A DNA stretch of 64,000 nucleotides, from positions 1 through 64,000 of the forward strand of contig JBCCZQ010000003.1 in assembly GCA_039187315.1 (NCBI GenBank), given 5' to 3'. Positions within the stretch are counted from its first letter, which is position 1, and the number at the start of each line of letters is the position of its first letter. Source of the stretch: JANQQZ01 sp039187315 (GTDB taxonomy: Bacteria; Planctomycetota; Phycisphaerae; Phycisphaerales; UBA1924). Shown here one piece after another: positions 25,180-33,216 of this stretch. A model generated the notes under the pieces. That model did no database searches, was not told the DNA's origin, and saw only the letters and a program-made list of their open reading frames with translations. The position numbers and the translations under genes are program-made.

Positions 25180-26586
25180 ATGAACCAACACACGCCGAGC
25201 GAACGGCTGATCATCGTTGCCAACCGCTTGCCCGTCAAGCGCGTCAAACGCCGCGGGCGGGCGGGCTGGGAGACCAGCCCGGGCGGGCTCGTCGCCGCGA
25301 TGACCCCGATCCTCAACGAGACCGGCGGCTCGTGGGTCGGCTGGGCAGGCGCGGCCGGAAAGGCCCCGGCGCCGTTCAAGCACGAAAACATGCAGATCCG
25401 GCCTGTGCCGATTACGGCCGAGCAACTCGAGAAGTTCTACGGCGGGTTCAGCAATTCCACGCTCTGGCCTCTGTACCACGATTCGGTCCGCACGCCCCAG
25501 TTCCATCGGCGCTGGTGGTGGCCCTACGTCGACGTGAACCGCGTCTTCGCAGATGCGGTAATCGAAGAGGCCCGCGACGGCGACACGATCTGGGTTCACG
25601 ATTACCAGCTCCAGCTTGTCCCGGGCATGATCCGAGAGCGGCTGCCCAACGTGCGGATCGGTTTCTTCCTGCACATACCCTTCCCGCCGGAGGAGCTGTT
25701 TGCGCAGCTGCCCTGGCGCCGCGAGCTGCTCGCGGGCATCCTCGGTGCGGACCTGATCGGGTTCCAGACACCGCAGGGCTGCAAGAACTTCGTCGCGGCC
25801 GCCCGCATGTTCGCGGGCGCGCAGGGCAGCGAGCGCTCGCTGGCGTTCCGTGGGCGTCAGGTCTCGGTCAGGGCGTTCCCGATCTCGATCGATGTCGGCG
25901 CTCTCGCATCAGTCGCGGATTCGCCAAGCGTCGTGACGCGAGCGCAGCAGCTCCGCACCGATCTGGGCTCTACAAGCACGCACCGCCGCAAGGTCATCCT
26001 CGGCGTCGACCGGCTCGACTACACCAAAGGCATCGACATCCGCATGCGGGCCTACGAGGAGATGCTCGAACGTGGCTACGTCACCGCGGAGGACACCGTC
26101 TTTGTCCAGGTCGCGGTGCCCAGCAGGGAGAGCGTGGATGACTACGCCGAGCTCCGGGCCTTCGTCGAGCGCCTCGCCGGCCGCATCAACGGCAAGCACG
26201 GCCGCCCAGGCCGCGCCGCAATGCACTACCTGTACCGCTCGCTCCCGTTTGAGGAGCTCGCGGCGTACTACCGCATGGCCGATGTCATGACCGTTACCCC
26301 CCTGCGCGACGGCATGAATCTGGTCGCCAAGGAATACGTGATCGCCAAGTCGGGCGACGAGGGTGTCCTGGTGTTGAGCGAGTTCGCCGGGGCTGCACAC
26401 GAGTTCCGGAGCGGTGCGCTTCTCGTGAACCCACACGATATCGACGGGCTCGCCTCGACGATGCATGCCGGCCTGTCGCTTCCCGACGACGAGCGCCGCC
26501 GCCGTCTGACGCAGCTTCAAAGGACAGTCCGCAGGAACGATGTCTTCCGCTGGGCCGATTCGTTCTTGAACGCGCTGCGGACCTAG
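25180..26586 (+). CDS. otsA: Alpha,alpha-trehalose-phosphate synthase (UDP-forming)
   Basis: A 468-residue GT20 glycosyltransferase that joins UDP-glucose (or similar) to glucose-6-phosphate. Family motifs: IIVANRLPVKR at the start, SPGGLVAAM, NSTLWPLYHD, WWPYVDVNRVFADAV, DTIWVHDYQLQLVPGMIRER, FFLHIPFPPEELF, GVDRLDYTKGI (donor-binding Arg/Lys), and a C-terminal part with TPLRDGMNLVAKEY and LSEFAGAAHEF. Length is standard for bacterial OtsA. It stands 44 bp upstream of the fused phosphatase/trehalase gene on the same strand, so they are likely one operon. Confidence 0.96.
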   Translation: MNQHTPSERLIIVANRLPVKRVKRRGRAGWETSPGGLVAAMTPILNETGGSWVGWAGAAGKAPAPFKHENMQIRPVPITAEQLEKFYGGFSNSTLWPLYHDSVRTPQFHRRWWWPYVDVNRVFADAVIEEARDGDTIWVHDYQLQLVPGMIRERLPNVRIGFFLHIPFPPEELFAQLPWRRELLAGILGADLIGFQTPQGCKNFVAAARMFAGAQGSERSLAFRGRQVSVRAFPISIDVGALASVADSPSVVTRAQQLRTDLGSTSTHRRKVILGVDRLDYTKGIDIRMRAYEEMLERGYVTAEDTVFVQVAVPSRESVDDYAELRAFVERLAGRINGKHGRPGRAAMHYLYRSLPFEELAAYYRMADVMTVTPLRDGMNLVAKEYVIAKSGDEGVLVLSEFAGAAHEFRSGALLVNPHDIDGLASTMHAGLSLPDDERRRRLTQLQRTVRRNDVFRWADSFLNALRT

Positions 26587-26630
26587 CCTGTTTCCACCCA
26601 AGCACGACCACCGGAGGAGCACGCAGCACG

Positions 26631-29213
26631 ATGGATCTGTCCGATCAGATCGAACGCATCGCCCAGGCGCCGACGCTGATCGTCGCCTGCGATTACGACG
26701 GCACGCTCGCACCGATCGTCGAGGACCCCTCCGAGGCCCGCGCTGACCGAGAGAGCCTCGTCGCCCTCCGCGCGCTGGCCGAAATCCCCAACACGGCCGT
26801 CGCGGTCATCTCAGGCCGCTCACTGCGCGATCTGGCCGATCTGCTCGGCCCGATCGACGGCGTCCATCTTGTCGGCTCGCACGGCTCGGAGTTCGATGTC
26901 GGCTTCGCGGACGCTATGAACGAGGAAGCGCGGCGGCTCCGCGAGCGGCTCGAGGCCGAACTCGGTGCGATCGCCGACATCGGCGACGGCCTCGCCATCG
27001 AGACCAAGCCGGCCAGCGTGGCCTTCCACTACCGCAACGCGTCCGAGCAGGCCGCCGCCGAGGCCCTTGAACGCCTCAACGCCGGCGCAGCGACCTGGGA
27101 CGGTGTCCACGTCAAGCGTGGCAAGATGGTCGTCGAGCTCGGCGTCGTCAATACCAACAAGGGTGAGGCGCTCGAGACGCTCCGCAAACGCTGCAATGCG
27201 GGGACGGCCTTCTTCATCGGCGATGATGTGACCGACGAGGACGCCTTTGAACGGCTGCACGGCCCGGACGTCGGCGTCAAGGTCGGCCCGGGCGCCACCG
27301 CAGCATCTTTCCGCGTAGGTACAACCGATGATGTCGCACGCCTGCTCGCCAGGCTCACAGAGCTTCGGCAGCGGTGGGCCGCCGGCTCCGAGGCGACGCC
27401 GATCGAAGAGCTCGCGATGCTGACCGATCAGCGGACCGTCGCGCTGGTCACGTCCTCGGCGCGCATCGTCTGGATGTGCGCACCGAGAGCGGACTCGCCT
27501 GCGATGTTCGCAGAGCTTCTCGGCGGCGAGACCGCAGGATCGTTTGACATCCGCCCCGTCGGCACGCCCGCAGAGGCCGGGCAGCGTTATCTCCGAAGCA
27601 CCAGCATCCTCGAGACCCGCTTCGGATCGCTGACCGTGACCGACTACCTCGATTGTGCCGCCGCCCGTCCTGGCCAGCGTGCAGGCCGCAGCGACCTCGT
27701 CCGGGTCATCGGCGGCACCGGCTCCGCGGAGGTCGTCTTCGCGCCACGCCTCGGCTTCGGCCGCGTACCCACCACGCTCCAGGCCACACCTCAGGGTCTG
27801 ATTGTCCAAGGTCTCCCGGACCCGATCGTGCTTCGTGCGCCAGGCGTCGAATGGTCCATCGATCGGCACGGCCTCCATGACACAGCCGTCGGACGCGTCG
27901 AGGCCTTCGGCAAGCCGGTCGTCCTCGAGCTGCGCTACGGCACCGGAGATCTTTCCGCATCCACTACGCCCGAACCCGATCGGCGTAAAGCCACCGAGCG
28001 GTACTGGGCCCGATGGGTCGCGGGCCTGCGCGTGCCGGAGGTCATGCCCGAGCTGGTCGCGCGGAGTGCGCTCGTGCTGCGGGGTCTTGTCCACGGTCCG
28101 ACCGGCGCCATGCTCGCCGCCGCGACAACGAGCCTCCCCGAAGATCCCGGGGGTGTCCGCAACTGGGACTACCGCTACTGCTGGCTGCGCGACGCTTCGA
28201 TCGCCTGCGAGGCGCTCGTCCGCCTCGGCTCGCATTCCGAGGCGATCGATCTGCTCGACTGGGTGCTCGGCGTGCTCGACCGCACGCCATCGGCCGACCG
28301 ACTCGCACCTGTCTACACCATCGATGGTGCCGAGCTCGGGCCGGAAGCCGAGCTCACCGAGCTCTCGGGCTACATGGGCTCCCGCCCGGTACGCATCGGC
28401 AACGGCGCGAGCACACAGCTGCAGCTGGACGTGTTCGGCCCCGTGGTCGAGCTGGTCTGGTGCCTGCTCGATCAAGGGGCGCCCGTGACGTTCGAGCACT
28501 GGCAGCTCGTTGAGCAGATGGCCGGCGCCGTCGCCGCCCGCTGGAACGAGCCCGATCACGGCATCTGGGAAGTCCGCGACGATCGGCGGCACTGGCTCCA
28601 CTCCAAGGTCATGTGCTGGGTCACCCTCGACCGCGCGGCCAAGATCGCCGAGCGCTACCTCGGCCGTACCCGGGAGGACTGGATCGCGCTCGGCGAGACC
28701 ATCCGCGCCGATGTGCTCGACAAGGGCTACAGCGAGCAGATCAATGCCTTCGGCGCGTCCTACGGCTCCACGCAGATCGATGCCGCCTCGCTGCTCATCG
28801 GCACCACCGGGCTGATCGACCCGATGGACCCGCGCTACATCGGCACCGTCGCGGCCGTTGAGCAGGAACTCCGCGCCGGGCCCACGGTCTATCGCTACAA
28901 ATTCGATGACGGCCTGCCCGGGGGCGAAGGCGGCTTCCACCTTTGCACGACCTGGCTCATCGATGCGTACATCGCGACCGGCCGGCTCGACGACGCCTGG
29001 TCATTGTTCCGCGACTACGCGGCCCTGGCAGGCCCGACCGGACTGATGCCCGAGGAGTACGACCCCGTTTCGGGACAGAGCCTCGGCAACCACCCGCAGG
29101 CCTACTCGCACGCCGGGCTGATCTTGAACGCCCTGCGCCTCGCCCGCACAGCCGCCGATATGCCGGGCAACGCCTCCGATGACCCCAACGGGCCCTCTGC
29201 CGACGGCACCTGA
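26631..29213 (+). CDS. Fused trehalose-6-phosphate phosphatase and GH15 trehalase-like enzyme
   Basis: An 860-residue two-part enzyme. Residues 1 to about 250 are OtsB of the HAD superfamily: DYDGT nucleophile motif (Asp21/Asp23), VISGRS, and GDDVTDEDAF (from about 197). From about 260 a beta-rich TREH_N-like domain begins (RYLRSTSILETRFGSLTVTD), followed by a GH15 (alpha/alpha)6 domain with NWDYRYCWLRDAS near 511. The probable general acid is Glu646 in HGIWEVR, and the general base is in the PEEYDP motif near 808. TREH_N plus GH15 is the mycobacterial-type trehalase architecture. One chain thus may both make trehalose from its phosphate and hydrolyse it. No frame break separates the parts, so the fusion is real in this sequence. 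AGG-rich leader precedes the ATG. Confidence 0.92.
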   Translation: MDLSDQIERIAQAPTLIVACDYDGTLAPIVEDPSEARADRESLVALRALAEIPNTAVAVISGRSLRDLADLLGPIDGVHLVGSHGSEFDVGFADAMNEEARRLRERLEAELGAIADIGDGLAIETKPASVAFHYRNASEQAAAEALERLNAGAATWDGVHVKRGKMVVELGVVNTNKGEALETLRKRCNAGTAFFIGDDVTDEDAFERLHGPDVGVKVGPGATAASFRVGTTDDVARLLARLTELRQRWAAGSEATPIEELAMLTDQRTVALVTSSARIVWMCAPRADSPAMFAELLGGETAGSFDIRPVGTPAEAGQRYLRSTSILETRFGSLTVTDYLDCAAARPGQRAGRSDLVRVIGGTGSAEVVFAPRLGFGRVPTTLQATPQGLIVQGLPDPIVLRAPGVEWSIDRHGLHDTAVGRVEAFGKPVVLELRYGTGDLSASTTPEPDRRKATERYWARWVAGLRVPEVMPELVARSALVLRGLVHGPTGAMLAAATTSLPEDPGGVRNWDYRYCWLRDASIACEALVRLGSHSEAIDLLDWVLGVLDRTPSADRLAPVYTIDGAELGPEAELTELSGYMGSRPVRIGNGASTQLQLDVFGPVVELVWCLLDQGAPVTFEHWQLVEQMAGAVAARWNEPDHGIWEVRDDRRHWLHSKVMCWVTLDRAAKIAERYLGRTREDWIALGETIRADVLDKGYSEQINAFGASYGSTQIDAASLLIGTTGLIDPMDPRYIGTVAAVEQELRAGPTVYRYKFDDGLPGGEGGFHLCTTWLIDAYIATGRLDDAWSLFRDYAALAGPTGLMPEEYDPVSGQSLGNHPQAYSHAGLILNALRLARTAADMPGNASDDPNGPSADGT

Positions 29214-29230
29214 GCCACTACAGTCTGGGC

Positions 29231-30325
29231 ATGGCGGGGCCGCAACTGATCGTGATCAAGCTCGGCAGCGGCGTCGTCGCGCCCGGCGGGACCCTCGACC
29301 GCGAACGCCTGACCCGTCTCGCGCTCGACATGGCCGGCGTCATCCGCGCCGGCACAAGCGTCGTCCTGGTCTCCTCGGGAGCGGTCGCCGCCGGCTTCGA
29401 GGAACTCGGCCTCGCGGCCATGCCCACCACGATCGTCGGCAAGCAGGCAGCCGCGGCGGTGGGGCAGTCGCGACTCGTCGGCGCCTGGGCCAGCGCGTTC
29501 GACCCCGCGGGCATCGCCGTTGCGCAGGTGCTGCTGACCGCAGAAGACCTCGACCACCGCTCGCGGTTCCTCAACGCCCGCCGCACGCTCGAGACGCTGA
29601 TCGATGCCGGCGTCGTGCCCATCATCAATGCCAATGACTCCGTCTCGCATGACACCAGCCACTTCGGCGACAACGACCGCCTGAGTGCGCACGTCGCCAG
29701 CGCCCTCGACGCCGACCAACTCGTCGTACTGTCGGTAGTCGGCGGAGTGCAGGACGACTCTGGGGGCGTGGTGGCAGTCATCGAAGACATCGGGCGCGCG
29801 CGACGCTGGCTGAGAGACGAGGCCTCATCGGTGGGTACCGGTGGCATGTCGGCCAAGCTCGACGCCGCGGATATCGCAGTTGATGCAGGCATCCCGGTCA
29901 CGATCGCCGCGGCGAGCACCCCCGGGCTGATCGCCCGGCTTGTGGCCGGCGAGCGCGTTGGCACGCATCTGCCCGCGCGGGCCGCGCGATCCGCGCGCAA
30001 ACGGTGGATCGGCCACGCGGCCCGGCCCCGCGGAAGCGTGATCATCGATGACGGCGCGAGCCGCGCACTGCGCACGACCGGTGCGAGCCTGCTTCCCGCG
30101 GGTGTGACATCGGTCGAAGGCGAGTTCGAGGCCGGTTCTGTGATCGAGATCAGGGATGGCGCCGGGGCCGTCATCGCGCGAGGGCTCTCCGCCTATGCCT
30201 CGCATGAGGTCCGCAGGCTCGCCGGCAGACGCTCGGACGAAATCGCCAGCATCCTCGGCTATGTGTACGCTGAGGAAATCGTTCACCGCACTGATATGCA
30301 CGTCACCGCTGGGAGCACACCATGA
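29231..30325 (+). CDS. proB: Glutamate 5-kinase with PUA domain
   Basis: A 364-residue amino acid kinase catalysing the first step of proline synthesis, ATP-dependent phosphorylation of glutamate. The N-terminal kinase domain shows IVIKLGSGVVAPGG, VLVSSGAVAAGF, VAQVLLTAEDL, INANDSVS and GTGGMSAKLDAADIA. The C-terminal PUA domain starts near 270 (GSVIIDDGASRALR) and includes the VVGEF-like segment GVTSVEGEFEAG. Its 3' end overlaps proA by 4 bp, a coupled pair. Feedback inhibition by proline is normal for the family but cannot be read from sequence. Confidence 0.96.
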   Translation: MAGPQLIVIKLGSGVVAPGGTLDRERLTRLALDMAGVIRAGTSVVLVSSGAVAAGFEELGLAAMPTTIVGKQAAAAVGQSRLVGAWASAFDPAGIAVAQVLLTAEDLDHRSRFLNARRTLETLIDAGVVPIINANDSVSHDTSHFGDNDRLSAHVASALDADQLVVLSVVGGVQDDSGGVVAVIEDIGRARRWLRDEASSVGTGGMSAKLDAADIAVDAGIPVTIAAASTPGLIARLVAGERVGTHLPARAARSARKRWIGHAARPRGSVIIDDGASRALRTTGASLLPAGVTSVEGEFEAGSVIEIRDGAGAVIARGLSAYASHEVRRLAGRRSDEIASILGYVYAEEIVHRTDMHVTAGSTP

Positions 30326-31593
30326 CCCAGACGCCCGCAGCAACCGGCGTCGAGGAAGCGGCGCGCCGAGCCAAGGAGGCCTCCCGCGCCGTGGCGTGCT
30401 TGGGACACCCGACCAAGGACGCCGTGCTGCGCGATCTCGCGGCGAGGATCGCGGCATCCGAAGCGGTCATCCTCGAGGCTAATGCGCGCGACATGCAAGC
30501 CGCCAGCGGGGCCGGGCTTCCCGATGCCAAGCTTCGCCGACTCGAGATCACCAACGCAGGCCTGGCGCAGATGGCTGAGGGCTTGGAGCAGATTGCGGCC
30601 ATGCCCGATCCCATCGGCCAGCGCACGCGCGATGTCACCGTGCCCAGCGGCCTGCGCGTCACCAAGCAGCGAACACCGCTTGGCGTCGTCGCCATGATCT
30701 ACGAGGCCCGACCGGGCGTCACCATCGACGCCTTTGCGCTCTGTTTCAAGGCCGGCAACGCTTGCCTGCTCAAGGGCGGCCGTGAGGCGACCGAGTCCAA
30801 CCGGGCGCTGCACGCCCTTGCCGTAGCCGCGCTCGAAGCCAACGGCTGCCCCTCCTCTGCCATCGAGCTCATCACGACTTCCGACCGCGACGAACTCAGG
30901 GGCATGCTCACGCTCACCGAGTCGATCGATCTGGTGATCCCCCGCGGCGGGGAGACGCTGATCCGCTTCGTCCACGAGCACGCCCGCGTACCAACCGTCC
31001 AGCACTTCCACGGCGTCTGCCACGTCTACGTCGACCGCGACGCCGACCTCGATACTGCGATCGAGATCGTCGCGACAGGTAAGACGAGCGCCCCCGCGAC
31101 CTGCAATACCACCGAGTGCGTGCTAGTGCACCGTGACATCGCGAGGGACTTTCTGCCAAAGCTCGCCGAACGAGCGAACTCCGACGGCTTCGCGATCCGT
31201 GCCGAGCCTCGTGCGCTTGAAGCCGTGGGCCCGGGCTTGGGCTTGCAAGCCGCGACAGACACCGATTTCGGTCGCGAATACCTCGATCTGATCCTGGCCG
31301 CCAGAGTCGTGGATTCGCTCGATGACGCCGTGGCGCACATCGCCCGGTTCGGATCCGATCACACCGACGTGATCGTCTCGCGCGACGAGGCTGCGCAGCG
31401 AGCCTTCACGACCCGTGTCACCAGTTCCTGCGTGCTGGTCAACGCTTCCAGCCGGTTCAACGACGGGTTCCAGCTCGGCCTTGGCGCGGAGATCGGCATC
31501 TCGACAAGCCGCATCCACGCCTACGGCCCGATGGGCCTTGAAGAGCTGACCACCGAGCGATATGTCGTCATCGGCAATGGTCAGACGCGCTAG
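30322..31593 (+). CDS. proA: Glutamate-5-semialdehyde dehydrogenase
   Basis: A 423-residue gamma-glutamyl phosphate reductase of the aldehyde dehydrogenase superfamily, making glutamate semialdehyde with NADPH. Motifs include RTPLGVVAMIYEARPGVTID, LKGGREATESN, VIPRGGETLIRFV, HFHGVCHVYVD and the catalytic Cys in SAPATCNTTECVLVH, followed by SSRFNDGFQLGLGAEIGIST. Full length for the family. It begins within the proB stop codon (ATGA) and is followed by tRNA-Val 33 bp downstream. Confidence 0.97.
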   Translation: MTQTPAATGVEEAARRAKEASRAVACLGHPTKDAVLRDLAARIAASEAVILEANARDMQAASGAGLPDAKLRRLEITNAGLAQMAEGLEQIAAMPDPIGQRTRDVTVPSGLRVTKQRTPLGVVAMIYEARPGVTIDAFALCFKAGNACLLKGGREATESNRALHALAVAALEANGCPSSAIELITTSDRDELRGMLTLTESIDLVIPRGGETLIRFVHEHARVPTVQHFHGVCHVYVDRDADLDTAIEIVATGKTSAPATCNTTECVLVHRDIARDFLPKLAERANSDGFAIRAEPRALEAVGPGLGLQAATDTDFGREYLDLILAARVVDSLDDAVAHIARFGSDHTDVIVSRDEAAQRAFTTRVTSSCVLVNASSRFNDGFQLGLGAEIGISTSRIHAYGPMGLEELTTERYVVIGNGQTR

Positions 31594-31625
31594 CCGCGTG
31601 CCATCCCGGCTATCCTGCCGTCGAG

Positions 31626-31699
31626 GGGCGGGTAGCTCAGTTGGCTAGAGCGTCCGCCTTACACGCGGAAGGTCCGGGGTTCGAGCCCCCGCCCGCCTA
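31626..31699 (+). tRNA. tRNA-Val (anticodon TAC)
   Basis: A complete 74-nt cloverleaf: acceptor GGGCGGG/CCCGCCT with one G-T pair, D arm GCTC/GAGC, anticodon stem TCCGC/GCGGA with loop CTTACAC (anticodon TAC, reading GTA and GTN codons), variable AGGTC, T arm CGGGG-TTCGAGC-CCCCG, discriminator A. CCA is not encoded. Confidence 0.97.
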
Positions 31700-31751
31700 C
31701 TTCGTCCCCTCGACTTCTTGCCGAGATCTTACGGCCGGAGCCCGCGCAGGC

Positions 31752-33044
31752 ATGAACCCGATCGACGCCGGCTACATGCTCGCCGCAGCGCTCTCCGCAC
31801 CGCTCTGGGCGCGCAAACCACGGGGCGACTGGCCGCGGAGGCTCGGCCTCGAACCCGGACCCTTCGCTCCGGTACATCCCCGCCGTGTCCGCGTTCTGCT
31901 CCACGCGGTCTCCGTCGGTGAGGTCAACGCCCTGCGCACGCTTGTGCCGCTGCTGATACCCGGCGCTGATGTCGTCGTCGCGGCGACAACGGACTCCGGG
32001 CTCACCCGCGCGAGAGACCTCTACGGCGACACCGCCCATGTCTGCCGCTCGCCGTTCGATCTCTCTTGGGGCGCACGGACGCTGCTCGACGAGGCTCAGC
32101 CGGATGTCGTCGGGCTGGTCGAGCTGGAGCTCTGGCCCAACCTGCTCACGCAGTGCAGGCGCCGGGGGATACCGGTCGCGGTCATCAACGGCCGATTGAG
32201 CGAGCGGTCGTTCGATGGGTACAGACGCGCCCGGCTCGCGCTCCGAGGCATGTTCGGTGCCCTTACGCTCGCGGCGGTGCAGGACGAGACCTATGCCGAA
32301 CGCTTCCGTGCCCTCGGGTCTCGGTCCGTGCGCGTGACGGGATCGATGAAATGGGACGCAGCCTCGCTTGAGCCGTCGAGCGACGCCGCCGATGCGCTCG
32401 CAAAGGCCATGGGCATCGACCGGACGCGACCGCTGATCGTCGCGGGCAGCACCGGCCCCGGCGAGGAAGCCATGCTCCACGCCGTCTGCCCGCCGGGCGT
32501 CCAGCTCCTGTGCGCGCCCCGCAAGCCCGAGCGTTTTGACGGCGCTGCGCTCGATCTCGAGGCCTGCGTCCGCCGATCCAGGCCCGACCAGCGTCCTGCG
32601 GGCGCGACGCGCTACCTGCTCGATTCGATCGGTGAGCTGCGGGCGGCGTACCAGCTCGCCGACCTGGTCGTCATCGGGCGGAGCTTCATCGACCTGTTCG
32701 GTTCCGATCCCATCGAACCGATCGCGCTCGGCAAGCCCACGATCATCGGCCCACGCATCGATGACTTTCGGCTAATCGTTGCGACGCTCGAGGCTGCGGG
32801 GGGGATCGCGCGGTCAAGCCGCGAGACGCTCGGGGAGGATCTCGCTCGGCTCGTGCGTGACCAGGACGCCCGCCTGGCGCTGGGCGAGAGGGGGCGCGCC
32901 TGCGTCGAAGCCCATCGCGGCGCGAGCGCGGGGCACGCCGAGGCGCTGCTGGGCTTGGCGTGTTTACGGCGGCGTTCGCGTCGCAGGCGTAGCATCCCCG
33001 CGGGTCGGGGGCGTAGCTCAGTTGGTAGAGCATCGGACTTTTAA
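31752..33044 (+). CDS. waaA: 3-deoxy-D-manno-octulosonic acid (KDO) transferase
   Basis: About 430 residues from ATG 31752; it transfers KDO from CMP-KDO to lipid A precursors at the inner membrane. N-terminal helix MNPIDAGYMLAAALSAPLWA serves as membrane anchor. Family motifs: VLLHAVSVGEVNALRTLVPL (catalytic Glu), VELELWPNLL, VAVINGRLSERSFDGYRR, and the C-terminal GT30 part with IVAGSTGPGEE, CAPRKPERFD and GSDPIEPIALGKPTIIGP. The frame has no stop until TAA 33042-33044, which lies inside tRNA-Lys, so the last about 30 residues (arginine-rich) look unnatural. A one-base indel near 32960 would instead end the protein at TAG 32990-32992, just before the tRNA. Confidence 0.9.
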   Translation: MNPIDAGYMLAAALSAPLWARKPRGDWPRRLGLEPGPFAPVHPRRVRVLLHAVSVGEVNALRTLVPLLIPGADVVVAATTDSGLTRARDLYGDTAHVCRSPFDLSWGARTLLDEAQPDVVGLVELELWPNLLTQCRRRGIPVAVINGRLSERSFDGYRRARLALRGMFGALTLAAVQDETYAERFRALGSRSVRVTGSMKWDAASLEPSSDAADALAKAMGIDRTRPLIVAGSTGPGEEAMLHAVCPPGVQLLCAPRKPERFDGAALDLEACVRRSRPDQRPAGATRYLLDSIGELRAAYQLADLVVIGRSFIDLFGSDPIEPIALGKPTIIGPRIDDFRLIVATLEAAGGIARSSRETLGEDLARLVRDQDARLALGERGRACVEAHRGASAGHAEALLGLACLRRRSRRRRSIPAGRGRSSVGRASDF

Positions 33045-33079
33045 TCCGCTGGTCCAGGGTTCGAGTCCCTGCGCCCCCA
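33007..33079 (+). tRNA. tRNA-Lys (anticodon TTT)
   Basis: A complete 73-nt cloverleaf: acceptor GGGGGCG/CGCCCCC, D arm GCTC/GAGC, anticodon stem TCGGA/TCCG-type with loop CTTTTAA (anticodon TTT), T arm CAGGG-TTCGAGT-CCCTG, discriminator A. CCA is not encoded. Its 5' 38 bases overlap the open frame of waaA. Confidence 0.96.
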
Positions 33080-33216
33080 TTTGAACGCGTCTGACAGGAT
33101 CGCCGCTGCGAAACCGCCTGCGTGCTGAGGCTTTGCCTACTATCGCGCTGCGGCCGATCGATCGGATGCGTCCGGCCGCGGTCGCTGAACCGCTCCAACG
33201 ACCACGGGAATCACGG

